Assembly: GCF_025698545.1 (NCBI RefSeq)
Contig: NC_068576.1
Span: forward strand, 53,354,390-53,418,389
Source: Gossypium raimondii
Lineage: Eukaryota; Streptophyta; Magnoliopsida; Malvales; Malvaceae
Direction: 5' to 3'
DNA length: 64,000 nt
Below the pieces are notes generated by a model that was given only the letters and a program-made list of their open reading frames with translations, searched no databases and was not told the DNA's origin. Within the stretch, counting starts at the first letter, position 1; each line of letters starts with the position of its first letter. This document shows, one piece after another, positions 48,988 through 62,100 of the stretch. A program made the position numbers and the translations under genes.

Positions 48988-50903
48988 ATGGCTAGCAAAT
49001 TGGCTTTAACTCTAACACCCCATCGTTTCCTAAATGGCCATATACAAAAACCACTGGTTTCTTTCTCTTCTTCTACCAGGGTTCTATCAAATGGAAAGCA
49101 GCTCTGTTGTCGACACAGATTGTTCGTACTTCCCATCAAGGCTGCTGCTGACCAACAAGGTTTTAAAACGTGGAATAATGTCATTTCAGTTGGGATTTGT
49201 GGGAACTTGTTGAACTGATGAGAGTAGAATTTGTTTGCAGGCCAGGTGGAAGAAGATAATGTTGTTGATAGTAAAATTCTGCCATACTGTAGTATAGACA
49301 AGAAAGAGAAGAAGTCATTGGGTGAAATGGAGCAAGAGTTTCTTCAAGCTCTGCAGGCATTCTATTATGAAGGAAAAGCTATTATGTCAAATGAGGAATT
49401 CGATAATCTCAAGGAAGAACTAACGTGGGAAGGAAGCAGTGTTGTTATGCTAAGTATACAGCCCCAAATTTTACAACCAATCCTTGCTCAAACAATATGG
49501 TCAGCAATTATGAAATTAGCCTCGAAGATGTTAATGTTATATCATCTGTTTTTGCAGGTTCTGATGAGCAGAAATTTTTGGAAGCTTCAATGGCTTATGT
49601 ATCTGGGAAACCAATTTTGAGTGATGAAGAATTTGATGATTTGAAGCTGGGGCTAAAGGTTTGTCATTATTTGTCCCTTTATGTGTGTGTGTGTGTGTGT
49701 GTAGTTCCATGCAACCATGTCAAGTCCATTTCATATTCTTTTTCCCCATAACTAGATGGAAGGAAGCGAAATTGTGGTTGAGGGTCCACGATGCAGTCTC
49801 CGTAGTAGAAAGGTATACAGTCTTCTGTTTTCTGTGAATTAAGCATGCTGCATAGGTTGTTGATATAGTTCCCTCATTGTTACATTAATTAAACCACTGT
49901 AACAGCTAGCTCTCTCTTCTTGCCATTTTGAATGGATTTTGTTTCTTTCTGCTATATATTCCTTTCAATTTCAATAGCACAAGGCATTTCCTTTTTGATC
50001 CTATGCAATTGGTTCTTATAATTTGGATGTAAAATTAACTCAAAAGCTTAACTTGGTAGGAAATGACTCAAACTATTATACTTAAGTTTCAACTGGTTGA
50101 ATTCATAGTCATTTTATCATCATTCTTCTCATAGGTGTACAGTGACCTATCTGTTGACTATTTGAAGATGGTCCTCTTGAACGTCCCAGCGACTGTGGTT
50201 GCCCTGGGACTGTAAGTCTTTTCTTCGTTTGCACTAATACTGTCCTTATAGATATCTGCATTCCAATTCCAAGCCTGTTTCATAGAATTCTAGCTTGTTT
50301 GTTATGTTTTTCTTCTGTAATATCATTTATGTTCTGGTTTTGTCAGGTTTTTCTTCTTAGATGATCTGACTGGATTTGAAATAACATATGTTTTGGAGGT
50401 AAACTGTTATTACTGCTGAAATTTATGCATGCATGCAATGCAAAGGCTGATGATGTATTGAATTGCAGCTCCCAAAACCGTTCAGTTTCATTTTTACTTG
50501 GTTTGCTGCTGTGCCTTTGATAGTTTGGTTAGCTCAATCCCTCACAAAATTGGTTGTCAAAGACTCTCTAATCCTAAAAGTAACTAAAACCTCTCTATTT
50601 CATCATTTCCATATAATGTTTATATAAACTATGAAATTAAATTTACAACATTTTTACCTTATAGGGTCTTTGCCCGAACTGTGGTACTGAGAATGTCTCC
50701 TTCTTTGGCACCATACTATCCATCTCCAATGGTGGAACCACCAATACACTTAAATGTTCAAAGTAAGTCGGATCATTTGTTTACTAACCAAATTCAGTAA
50801 TTTTAATTCTTAATTTTATTTTTTTCACTTCAGTTGTGGAACCCCATTGGAGTATAATTCAAAAACACGGTTGATTACTTTGCCAGAAGGAACCCAAGCT
50901 TGA
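48988..50903 (+). CDS. PGRL1: PGR5-like protein 1, chloroplastic (PGRL1)
   Basis: Thylakoid membrane protein that works with PGR5 in ferredoxin-dependent cyclic electron flow around photosystem I. Nine exons: 48988-49159, 49241-49453, 49558-49658, 49756-49812, 50135-50211, 50347-50398, 50469-50579, 50665-50762 and 50834-50903; all GT-AG, giving 316 residues (Arabidopsis PGRL1A about 324). A Ser/Arg-rich transit peptide covers roughly residues 1-55. Then come LPYCSID, KSLGEMEQEFLQALQAFYYE and KAIMSNEEFDNLKEEL. Two membrane spans (NVPATVVALGLFFFLDD and FSFIFTWFAAVPLIVWLA) follow, and a C-terminal pair of Cys motifs (CPNCGTEN and CSNCGTP). The conserved Cys are the redox-active ones of PGRL1. 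At4g22890 is its Arabidopsis neighbour to LDOX, as here. Confidence 0.96.
49683..49702. repeat. (TG)n microsatellite in a PGRL1 intron
   Basis: About ten TG dinucleotides in intron 3. It may be length-variable between individuals. Confidence 0.75.
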
Positions 50904-52319
50904 TTTCGAGGTATATACTATGAGTATGCTCCTTTCCAAAAGACTTGTAACAATATCTGAATATGTGAGACATAGCTGTTAGACACGAATGCTCCAAATA
51001 AAATGAGAGGTTGGCAATAACTCTGAACAAATATAAATACGGTCTACAATCTACCCTGTCTGCTCAATTATAAATTGAACTTTCTTGTTTAATTTCTGTC
51101 CCCTGCCCTCCAAAAGTTGCAGGGGCGCCCTATCTTGTTAGTGCTTTGAGTAACTTTCTAACCGAGAAATGACATTAGTAGTTTACTTTTGCGTCTCTTT
51201 TCCCAGACAATGTAATTCCCAGTTTTAAACAGGACTGGCCATGGATGCGGGACGAGTTACTTGCAGGGAACCACATCATTTGCAGCACAGGAGGAATAAG
51301 TTTTGATATGTGCTTCATTGTAGAATGTATATTTGTTTGTAAGCCATGTAGTAATATATTTTATACCTATAACAAGCATGTTCGACAGAAAGACAAGTGA
51401 ACAAGCTGTGAAAATCTTATATTCAATATATATGCCCAAAACAAAAAAGGTATATTTATACTATGATTGGGGAGTTGGCAATATCTAAAAAGAACTTGAC
51501 TTGGGCATGCGTCTTTGGGGACCAAAATCAAAGGGATAACTAAAAAGAACAGTGAATGGACTGACGGGATGCCCTATGGCCAGCTTATAGAAGAGTTGAG
51601 ACCCACAAATTTTGTTGAAGTGGGGAACATGTTGAAACCACAAGTTGAGTACTGACGACTGAGAGCTAGCTCCCAAAGGTTTTTTTTATCTCATTTCAAT
51701 TCCTCGGCACAGCAGCATGCTAGATTCCTTTTCGTTTCTCTTTTTTCATATGAGGGGTCATCATCAAGCCACGCCCCCAAATCATTTCACCCTTTGCCTT
51801 GCTCGTCAAAGTTTCTTTCCATGCCATAAAGCAAAAGGCTTCATGTTTTTAGAAGCTTTTAGGCCAATTTCAAACGAATTTATTAATATATACCCAATCA
51901 CTACTTGCCACATTGTCAAGCAACTTTAGGTAAAAATGGCCTAATGCCTAAATGCCCCCACTTCATCCAAAACAGTCGGTTGGTTTTAGCTGCACTGTTA
52001 CATCCATCTTAATGACTAGGTAAATTCTATTTGCATGATCAAGAATTTGATATTCCTTAACAAAGTCTCCTGTTTGAATTCGATATTCCTTGAAAAAATC
52101 TCTTATTTGAGTTCAATAAGATCCGATTTCACTATTTAAAGCCTCTTTTATGATCTATAAACTTCCCCCCAAACAGTACAAGCATTCCTCTTTGCAACTT
52201 CAAACCTGTCACATCTAGAAGAGAAAACAAGAATCTGATCTTAGAATACAGCTTTGAAAGAAACCACACACAACAGTTGTTGTAGCCAACTTCCTTTTAC
52301 CCAACCCTAAGCTCCTCTC
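50904..52319. other. Gene-free stretch
   Basis: The 3' flank of PGRL1 and the promoter of the DUF1191 gene. A TATTTAAA box lies at 52133-52140, about 180 bases before the ATG. No other coding signal. Confidence 0.5.
52133..52140 (+). promoter_or_regulatory. TATA-like box of the DUF1191 gene
   Basis: TATTTAAA, located 180 bases before the ATG at 52320 and followed by a C- and A-rich leader. Motif-based call. Confidence 0.4.
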
Positions 52320-53252
52320 ATGGGCTCTTTTTTCTCTCTCACATTGATAATACTTTCATGGGTATCATTACTTTCAACGGAAGCTGAAGCTGAAGGGATC
52401 AGATCAGCTCGTCTTCTCGATCTTCTCATTAGGGACAACATAGTAAAGTCCTTTGACAAGCATTTGAAAACAGGCACTGTCCAAACTGTAAATTTACCTG
52501 CAAATTTCTCGGGCATCAAAGTTGAAACAGCAAGGTTTAGATGTGGGAGTCTCCACAGATATGGTGCTCAAGTTAAGGAATTTTATCTGGGAAAAGGTGT
52601 GAATGTGCAGCCATGTGCAGAAAGAGTCATGGTAGTAAGACAAAACTTGGGTTCTAATTGGTCATCCATATACTATGCTAACTATAATCTTTCAGGTTAC
52701 CAGCTTGTGTCACCGGTATTAGGCCTCCTCGCTTATAATGCGGGCACCGATGTGAGTTCCGGCACCCCTTTCGAAGTTGGAATCCTCGCAAGGGAAAATA
52801 ACCCAATTAAAATAAACTTCAGCAACGTTATTACAAACACTACATCGTCCAGGAGAGGAATCAGGCCATTGTGTGCTAGCTTTGGAGGGGATGGCAAAGT
52901 GAAATTGAAAAACCAAGTGTCACCCAATGTTTGTGTTGCGACCAGGCATGGTCATTTCGGTTTGCTCATCGAGTTACCGCCATCGATGCCTGTGAGGAAG
53001 AGGATTAGCAGGTGGAAATTGGCGGTGGGAAGCTCGATTGGAGCGGCATTGGGTGCTTTCCTGCTGGGATTGCTTTTGGTGTCGATGCTTGTTAAGGTGA
53101 AGAAGAAAGCGAGAATGGAGGAGTTGGAGAGGAGAGCGTATGAAGAAGAAGCACTTCAGGTTTCAATGGTGGGACATTTCAGGGCTCCAACAGCATCGGT
53201 TACTCGAACCACGCCTACAATTGAACATGAGTACACACCTTATCCTTCTTGA
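52320..53252 (+). CDS. DUF1191 family membrane protein
   Basis: Single-exon gene of 310 residues. A signal peptide (about 1-24, ending TEAEAEG) is followed by an extracellular region with the DUF1191 pattern: SARLLDLLIRDNIVKSF, VETARFRCGSLHRYGAQVKE, YYANYNLSGYQLVSPVLGLL. Four or so Cys residues and several N-glycosylation sites occur in it. One membrane span lies at about 235-258 (GSSIGAALGAFLLGLLLVSM). The cytoplasmic tail is basic, then acidic (KKKARMEELERRAYEEEALQ), and contains VSMVGHFRAPTA. The function of the family is not established. At4g22900, of the same family, is the Arabidopsis neighbour of PGRL1A, as here. Confidence 0.93.
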   Translation: MGSFFSLTLIILSWVSLLSTEAEAEGIRSARLLDLLIRDNIVKSFDKHLKTGTVQTVNLPANFSGIKVETARFRCGSLHRYGAQVKEFYLGKGVNVQPCAERVMVVRQNLGSNWSSIYYANYNLSGYQLVSPVLGLLAYNAGTDVSSGTPFEVGILARENNPIKINFSNVITNTTSSRRGIRPLCASFGGDGKVKLKNQVSPNVCVATRHGHFGLLIELPPSMPVRKRISRWKLAVGSSIGAALGAFLLGLLLVSMLVKVKKKARMEELERRAYEEEALQVSMVGHFRAPTASVTRTTPTIEHEYTPYPS

Positions 53253-55453
53253 AATGTTATAATTGTCTCACCTTTTTCCATTTTCTAGTGTAAGATCATT
53301 CTTTTTTGTAAGATCAAATCTATTTGTTTCTTGAGATATAAAAGAATGTTCACATCTTGGAACAGACAACTCTGTTTTTTCATCAAACTTGAATTATACA
53401 TTAAATTTGAATTATAATTTATATTTTTATTTTAATTTAATTAATGAAATATATTTATTTATTTTTATATTAGATTAATATAATTTTTGTGTCTGTAAAA
53501 TTAAAATGTGCTAATTTAATAATATTATCAGTGATTTATTAAAATTGAATCAAATTAAAGTTTCATGTTTAAAACCACGCAAAATCCAAATTCACACATA
53601 AATTACACATTAAATCAAAATTCATGCATAATTTTAACATTTATCCAATTTAGGAAAATGACTCAACTTGTATTTTAATTTGTCATGCCTATAGTGCTCA
53701 GCCACACTTATTTTTATCGAAATTCATTATTTATATTATATTACAGATTTAAAAATTTATATAAATTATATTAATAAAATTTATATAAAAATTAAATGAG
53801 GTTTTGGTTGAAATATTTGAAATTCTTGTGATTGTGTAATAATTTTGATGTTTTAGTTTGATTTTGTATAAGTTTTATATAAAATTAGATTATGTCACAC
53901 TGTGAAAATAATTATTTAACAAATTATAAAATATATATAAAAAGAAAATATTTTTACACTACAATTTTTAAATTTTATAAACAGAGTCAGGACTGACAAA
54001 TGTTTTATAATAAATAATAAAATATTAAAAATCAAATATTAAAAAAAAGATACATGACAAATTTTTGAGAATGTTTTAAAAGAAAAATATGCATTATGAA
54101 TGTACCAAATACTAATACTAAACGGTAAAGTTGTAGGAGTGAAGATATGCATATATATTTTAAAAAATTATATAAAAATATATAAAGAAGACTCCATATA
54201 AATAATGAGTTTTTTAATATAAATTCACAAATTGAAATGATTATGACACAATAATATAAATAAAAATAATCTCATTATAATATTCATATTCTAGAATACA
54301 AATTTATTATTTTTAAAATAAAATAATTTTTAAATAGAGTTACATATACTCCAACATTAATATTTAAAAAAACCAAATACCATTAGATTGAAAATTCGAA
54401 AGGGTTATTCGGTTCTTTTCTTCTGGTTTACAAATTACATTAGTCAAAAAGCCATGAGCGTGTCCATTTACTATTCCACCCATAATTGGTCATACTCTTA
54501 TTCCAGTCCTTCTATTATGCTGATGTTTTGATTTAATCCCTCTGTTTTAATGTTACTAGTAGATCGCAAGCAATGAATTTTATTTACCGTTATTCAATCA
54601 TAAAATTGTGAATCAAATGCTTTAAAATTTTTTTAAAAATAGTTTATCGGATTCAACTATTAATAATATTAGAAAATAGAAAATAAATTATTTTAAATTA
54701 AAGTAAAAAAATACAGACTAAAACCAGAATTAGACACTCGTCATCATATACCCATTCCCCCAAAAAGCAGACGTTAATCAGCTAAAGATAATTTGTTTTA
54801 AGGGTGAAAGCAGATGAAATTTGGGTTTATCGAGGAGGTCGGACCACAAATGCAACTTGCAATAGTTTATAATAGGTCAGATATTAACAAATAACAGACT
54901 GAAATCTGAATTGGCATTCAATAGTAAAACAGGCAATTATTTCTTCAGAAGGGAAATAAGTTGTGGATATGGCGGTGCCAGCGTGTTGGGGTACCTAATT
55001 ATAATTCAAGGGTTTTATTATTCGCCTTTCAATTATTCATTATAACATGCATTGTACCTTTAATAACTTCTTCCCCTCTCTCATTTTCAGCAAACGCTTC
55101 ACCCATCCCACCTTTCTCAATTTTCTGTGCTATTTAGGTCTACCAATGGTCCTTGAAACCAATTTGTTACCATTATTCTTTTATTTATAAGTAAGGAAGA
55201 AACTATATATAATTCCAGATATTATATTAAAAAAAATATGATCAAAATCTATAATAAAATTATTTAAAAAATACAAAAAATTTAAATATCATACACCAAA
55301 ACTTATTTGTATAGAGTTTTTACATTTTATAAATAAAGTTAAATAAATAATCACTATATTTATTTGTATTTATTTTAGGTGTAACAAGTATATATATTCA
55401 TTCAAACTAAAGTCAATAAATCTACCCATAGAAAACGCACGAAGGGATTTAAA
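53253..55453. other. Gene-free AT-rich stretch
   Basis: Non-coding, with many short A/T runs. It contains a partial relative of the MITE at 27826 (53500-53646), listed separately. Confidence 0.5.
53500..53646. repeat. Partial copy of the 27826-28108 MITE family
   Basis: Shares 'taatttaataatattat', 'aaaattgaatcaaatta' and the terminal 'cataattttaacatttatc' with the right half of the MITE at 27826-28108. The left border is unclear. Confidence 0.5.
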
Positions 55454-55550
55454 GAATTACACATACAATTATGCATGTTAAGTCTTGAATTTGAGTACTC
55501 AAGACCCGAGACCTACGCCTTTGCCAATTAAACGAAAGCTTCATTGGCAA
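55454..55550 (-). repeat. SINE-like fragment, family B
   Basis: Partner of 24720-24806. On the minus strand it reads gtttaattggcaaagg (A-box-like), 'ctcgggtcttgagtactc', then an AT-rich tail with 'gcataattgtatgtgtaatt'. Confidence 0.4.
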
Positions 55551-55598
55551 TTTATTTGTATTTTTTAAATAATTTCACAATCAATTTTTTTAACATGG

Positions 55599-56232
55599 GT
55601 TAATATGTAAAATTATCACTATACTTTAATTGAAAATTGAAATTTGTTGCTGCACTTCATTTTGATTGATATTTGTCATTATCCTTATAAATTAAAGATA
55701 AACTTACTAGTATACTTTACTTTTATTTGGTTGAATTTTGTCACTGAAGTTAGATTTTTTATTGAATTTTTCTATTTAATTTTAATTTAAAATAATTTGA
55801 AGACAAAATTTAATAATAATTTTATATTTTATTTTAATATTTAACAATAATAAATTAATTAACATACTATTAAAATTGAATAAAATCTGTTATTTTATAA
55901 AAATAAACTTAATTTCTTTAGTTTTATTTTTCAAGTTTTATTTCATTAAATAGAAGTTCTAATTTAATTTGTTAACTTTAAGTTGAATTATTTTTAACTA
56001 TTACAATAAAATAGTTGAGTCGAAATTAATGTTGAGTGGTAAATTCAATTAACAAAAAAAATCAAAGTTGGTGGTAAATTTTAATGAAATTCAACGTTTT
56101 GTAGTAAATTTCAATCATATAATTGTTGAAGGGTAAATTTACTCAAAATTTCAAAATATAATGGCAAATATCAACAAAAAGAAGTGTAGTGCTAAATTTC
56201 AATTTTCACATATGACAAATTTACACTTTAAC
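55599..56232. mobile_element. Non-autonomous element with long terminal inverted repeats
   Basis: About 634 bases, with ends that are inverted copies over roughly 80-90 bases. Left: GTTAATATGTAAAATTATCA, continuing 'aaaattgaaatttg'. Right, reverse-complemented: GTTAAAGTGTAAATTTGTCA, continuing 'aaaattgaaattta' and then 'gatatttgccattat'. No coding content. No target duplication was convincing, so the class (perhaps Mutator-like from the long repeats) is inferred. Confidence 0.65.
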
Positions 56233-56353
56233 TTTCTTAATATTCATACATAATCAATTTTTAACTCTTAAAAAATTACCAATGGTATAGCAAATAGTGT
56301 TTTTAAACTCATTCCGTCTCATTTTATTATTTTTTGTTTTTAATATAATGTAT

Positions 56354-56450
56354 AGAATTACTCATAGTCTCTCCTCAACCCTTAAATAAATGGATAATGT
56401 GCTTTAATGCATTCGAACCCATATCCTCTTGTACTAAAATTAAACTGAAC
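56354..56450 (-). repeat. SINE-like copy, family A (antisense)
   Basis: Contains 'aattactcatagtctctcct', 'cttaaataaatggataatgt' and 'gcattcgaaccc', matching the other family A copies. The region corresponding to the 5' end is the most diverged. Confidence 0.5.
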
Positions 56451-56541
56451 TTTTGAGTTTATACTTTGTATGAAGATCTTATATTTCCTCAGCATAAGAA
56501 ATATTCTTAATTTTGAAATAATATGAACGATAGCAATTGAG

Positions 56542-56975
56542 TAGATGTGCTCATGGGCCGGGCCGGATCGGGCCGAGCCCAGAAAAATTTTTTGGCCCGG
56601 CCCCGAAATATGGGCCTATAATTTTGCCCAGGCCCGGCCCGAGAAATAATTCATAAGCCCTGGCCCGACCCGTTTTTTAAATAAATACCAAAAAATTATT
56701 TTAAAAATTAAAACAAAAATTAAAAAAAGTATTTTAAAAATATTTTAAAATTAAAAAAATTAAAAAAGTATTTTAAAAAAATTAAAATTTTAAAAAAGTA
56801 TTTTAAAAATAAAAAAATTTATTATATTCGGGCCGGGCCCGGGCCAAAATAGTGGTGCCCGAGGCCCGGCTCGTTTTTTTAATCGGCCTCAGTTTTTTGC
56901 CCAAGCCCATATTTCGGGCCTATATTTTTACCCAAACCCTCCCATATTTCGGGCGGACCGTCGGGACCACCTCTA
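56542..56975. mobile_element. hAT-type MITE, GC-rich ends
   Basis: A 434-base element with a perfect 8-base target duplication CAATTGAG (56534-56541 and 56976-56983), as made by hAT transposases. Its ends are inverted relatives: left TAGATGTGCTCATGGGCCGG, and right, reverse-complemented, TAGAGGTGGTCCCGACGGTC. GC-rich sub-terminal blocks of GGGCCGGGCC type surround an AT-rich core. It has no coding capacity. Confidence 0.85.
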
Positions 56976-56983
56976 CAATTGAG

Positions 56984-59144
56984 GTTATAATAAGTAGTTC
57001 CCCCAAAAAGCAATGAATGAAAAGAGTTGGGCCCATTTCCAATGGGATGGCCCAATTATAAGCAGGCAGATTTGAATGTATAAATCTAACGGTCCAGGAT
57101 CTTCATTCGCCACACGGGATCCTATTCCTTTCTTTCGCGCAATAACTGTTACCGTTATCGTTACCAAGAATTCCCGGGAAAAGTGAAACACATTAACCAA
57201 ACCCTACCAAAATTCTTCACTAGAAAAAGGAAAAAGGAAAACTATATTAATATATATTTTTGGACAAAGTTTAATATTTTTTATTTCAAATAAAAATTTA
57301 ATTTATATTAACATTTATTTAATTAATTCGAATGCCAAAGTTTGTGTGCAACTAAATTTATCTCTTTTATTATTTTAATAAAAATATTATACAAACTTAA
57401 ATTTGCACATTTATACTTTTGAGATTTTTTTGTCTAACAATTGAATAATATGAATTTTGGAAAAATTATAAAATATAAAATTGATCATTATTATTCTTTT
57501 AATATTTACAAATAATTTCCATAAAAACTTGCTTATGTTTTTTAATTATAAAAATATTTGCTTCCAGAAGTGAATATATATTATTTAATGATTATAATAG
57601 TAACACATTTTTTAAGGAATAATAATTTTCTTGCAATGTGTAAAAGGATTAAATCTCTATTTCCAATTATTATATTTATATAATTATTTTATATATTGAC
57701 CGGAGTTTATGGATCTTTATCTAATATATATATATATATGACGATTTTTAGCTCCGTAAAATTAAAAAAAACTAATATAAGAAATAATAACCCATAAATT
57801 AAATACCATCATACTTTATTAATTTTGTTATATTCACTCTCATCAACAAGCCAAGGGCCCAAGAATTAGTATTATCAAATCGAGTAAGGAACAATTGGCA
57901 TCAAGTTAGCGTACAACATTTTACTTATTGCCTTTAACATATGTGACAAGCTAAAATCTTGAATCTGATTATATTCGATATGATCCATCTGTTAGGATGA
58001 AGTTTTTTTTTTTTAAATCGAGTCCGATTTGAATTGGATCAAGTGAAATTAAAAAGAAATAGTTAAATCGGGATTAAGTTTGAGGTAAATTTTTTTCTTT
58101 GTCGTGAAATATTTACAAAAATGTTATTGATATATTAAATTTTAAGTCTAAACTAACAAAAATCTTATTTGTTTTAAAATAATAATTAAAAAAATGTAAT
58201 TTTATTTACTTTAAAATAAAAACAATTAAATTAAATTCGGATCAAATTTAAATTTAAGATAATTTTTTTTCGAATATCATACTTGAACAAATTTATTAAG
58301 GTTGAGATCTGAGTTCGAAATAGACAAAAATCTGCCCGTCCTGCACAATTGCCATCCTAGTTAGTATAGACAATAGCATGCTGCAAGCTCCAGAAATTAA
58401 ACCTTACACAGTCTTGCTTCCTCTATTTTCATTAAGCTCTGTATGACTTAAGGCATCAGAGAACATTTTATATCTTGAACTCTACGCTCTATCAGCTTTT
58501 AGTTCATCTAGTTCTTGCAAAGTCCTCGATAATTTAATTGAATTTTCAAATCCAATCAGCTCATTTTAAAAAAGGAAATAATGAAACGTTAATATCAAAA
58601 GAAAAAATTTACCTAACAAATATATTTGTTAAATTTTATATAAACTTCAAATAAAATTAAAATATTAATTGAAATGATAAAACTAAATATATTAAATTTA
58701 CCGAATTATAGATTTAAAGTTTATGATTATTAAGTTATTGTATAAAATATAAAATAAAAATACCTTAATAATATATATCCTAATTTGTATATTTTAATAA
58801 AATTTTAACTGAATTAAATTTTAGAGGTTTAAATATAAGTATAGAATATTATTATTATTATTTTGGAATCTTATAAATCTGATCTAGTCTTAAATTAATT
58901 GGGAAGATTAATAAACCGACTCAGCTTCACCATTGATTATATAGGTTAGTCCACACAGGATTTGTACTTTTTCGCGGAAAAAGAATAAAAAATAAAACAG
59001 CCAACGATTTTCGTCGCCAAAAAAGAATCTAAAAGACAAAGAGAACCTGCACCCAAGCAATAACTCGTCTTCAACCTCTCAATTATTCTCTTTTTAGGGT
59101 TTGTCTGATTATCAATCCCCCTCTCCAAAACACAATAATTAGCT
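56984..59144. other. Gene-free stretch and FZR2 promoter
   Basis: AT-rich DNA with a short (TA)n run near 57722-57738. The last 200 bases are the probable promoter and leader of FZR2. No gene is apparent. Confidence 0.5.
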
Positions 59145-62100
59145 ATGGACGATCCTACTACTGTAAGTAATCAACGTAACCAATCAGCTCCGGAAACTCC
59201 CCGTCTCAACCTCCCGGCCAGAATGTCCGACTCTTCCGTCTATCTAGAAAACCTTCCGTCTCGGACAATGCACATCAACCGTTTGATCAATTCCAACTAC
59301 AACGGCTCTCCCTCGCGCACAATTTACTCCGATAGGTTCATCCCCAGCAGATCAGGCTCCAACTTCGCGCTTTTCGACATCTCAAACTCTCCGACGTCAG
59401 CTGAAGGAAAAGAAGATGGTTCTGGTACTTATAACAGCCTTTTACGCGCTGCCCTTTTTGGTCCATATACGCCGGACAAGAAGGATTCATTGGGATCTCC
59501 GGCTTGCCGTAATATTTTCCGGTACAAAACTGAAACTAAACGGTCACTACACTCGTTTTCACCTTTCGGCCTTGATGAGTCGGTTCCGGGGATTATCCAT
59601 AGCCCCGTTAAAGCTCCCAGGAAGGTTCCCAGGTCACCTTACAAGGTGAGTTTTTTTAATGGTTTTTACGGTAAATTTGGTTGAAATTTTGATTTTCTTT
59701 TTTGGTGTCGGGATTAATGTTTTTTTCTTCTGTTTTTGTAGGTTCTGGATGCACCTGCGTTACAAGATGATTTTTATTTGAATTTGGTGGATTGGTCATC
59801 GAATAATGTGTTGGCGGTGGGGTTGGGGAATTGTGTTTATTTGTGGAATGCTTGTAGTAGTAAGGTTACTAAATTATGTGATTTGGGGATTGATGATAGT
59901 GTTTGTTCGGTTGGTTGGGCTCAACGTGGAACTCATCTGGCGGTTGGGACTAGTAACGGCAAAGTTCAGGTTTAATTTTATTCGTATTTGATGATAAAAA
60001 TTGTTATGTTGTCTACATGTTTAGTTTATCTGTTGAGTATGCTTACTTTCTGGTTTTTCTGTGTTAGTTTTAGGCTGTTACACTTTGATAGTGTAGTTAT
60101 GTCATCGATAATGCCTTCAGTATAATTAATAAAGAAAGTTGTAAAGTACTAGTTCTTAGCAAGTGCAGTAATGTTTTCAAAGTAAACAGGGGTGGCAGAA
60201 TGCATGCAAAGTTTGAAAGCTTTGGCTTCCGAAGAAAAGTATCAGTGAATTGTAAAAACAATATGAAGATTGAAGAGTAAAGATTTATTGCCATTCATTG
60301 ATTTAGCCGGCAATTCTTGACATTTATTTGATTTATTGTTCTTGACTTCACTGATGCTTTTACATGTTTTCCTATACGGGATTATCAAGCTACCACACCA
60401 TGTCCTAATTTCAAACTGAAAATAATAGTTGGACTTTATGATGTAGATTAGAAAACTTAGTAGTTAACTTTTGGGAGAAATAAAGGGGGAGAAGAAAAGC
60501 CATAAATTTGGTTGGAAATCGGAATCTGCTTCAATGGTCAGATGAGGTATGGCCCAAAAGTGAAATCCTCTTCCCATAGTTTATGGATGCAGGGCAGAGA
60601 GAAACTAGAAAACTGTTTAATGGTCTTATCAGATGCAAGCATGTGTACCTTTTATAGATATCTACAAATTAGCAGGACTTCTTGGCAGTCTGCAATGGCT
60701 CTTGATAAATTGAGATTGAACTTCATTCTATTTTATAAGAATTTTGTTGTTACTTGAAAATCTTGAAAATATAGGCCTGATCCTTCATTCATTTCCTTTT
60801 ATCTTTGGGCTTTAATGAAGTTTGGCATAAATCAGTAACTTAATGCTTCTACCATGGTCATGGAAGGTGACCAAATTTTCAGCCCTTCTTTGGACTTTAG
60901 AGATTATCTTTGCCCCACTGTTTCCTTTGTATGGAGTCTTATAATTTCTGTCTATGTTCAACTTCCTGCGTGTTGCTTGTAGGATGATGTAGTTATTTAA
61001 TGGCTACCACTTTATATGTAGATTTGGGATGCATCTCGCTGCAGGAGGATAAGAACAATGGAGGGGCATCGATTACGTGTTGGGGCCTTAGCTTGGAGCT
61101 CTTCCCTGTTATCTTCTGGTAGTCGTGATAAGAGCATTCTTCAAAGAGATATACGTGTGCAGGATGATTTTGCTAGTAAACTCTCTGGTCACAAGTCAGA
61201 GGTTAGACTCACTATTAGTTTGATTCAATCCGATCAACTGCACAACTTTTTATTACAATTGCATTTTTTTCTACACCAATTTTTTGTAGATGTGTCTCCT
61301 TTGATTTCATAAGTGCTTCTTTTTCTTCTTGTTTTATATGAATTCATACTCTCATGCAGTCATTATTTATTTTTGGCAGTTGCTTGTGCTTCTTATTGTG
61401 TTTGTGTTCATTCATGCTATGCTTGCATTCTATACCCTGAGTCTGAGTATCCATTGAGCATTGTGTAGGTTTGTGGGCTGAAGTGGTCATATGACAACCG
61501 TGAACTAGCATCAGGCGGAAATGACAACAAAGTATGGAATAACAGTTCTCTTGCCAGTCTGACTTATTCTGATGCTTAGTATTCATTTAATTTTAAGCTG
61601 GTTTAATGACAAATCTCATCCATATGCAGCTTTTTGTTTGGAATCAACATTCCACCCAACCTGTCCTTAAATACTGTGACCATACTGCTGCTGTAAAGGC
61701 AATTGCATGGTCTCCACATCTGCATGGCCTTCTTGCATCTGGGGGTGGTACAGCTGATCGATGTATTCGATTCTGGAATACAACCACAAACGCACACTTG
61801 AGCTGCATGGATACTGGCAGTCAGGTGATTCTTTCTTTTTTGTTTTTATCATATCATGTCCCTTCAATATGGCCTTAAATGTGCTTCAAATAGACAGGTC
61901 CATAATGTTGCTTCCTTGACTGCATTGATATGGATGATCTTTCTCTTATTAGTTTGAAATGATAAAACTTGCTGTCATCTGCATGGTAGTCAGAGTAATT
62001 CTCCTGTCAATCTGCAATGGAATAAACCTTGTCAATAAGAAGTGGTTAGGAAATTTTAATCTAGATATCTCATTTGAAGTTCTCCTATAAGTCCTTGGAA

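Noticed and set aside
56560-56980. GC-rich block as a CpG island or promoter
   Set aside because: It is fully contained in a hAT-type MITE and lies over 2 kb from the next gene.
60512-60757. 81-codon frame in FZR2 intron 2
   Set aside because: It lies between two firmly placed exons, has no similarity I recognise and would interrupt the WD40 frame.
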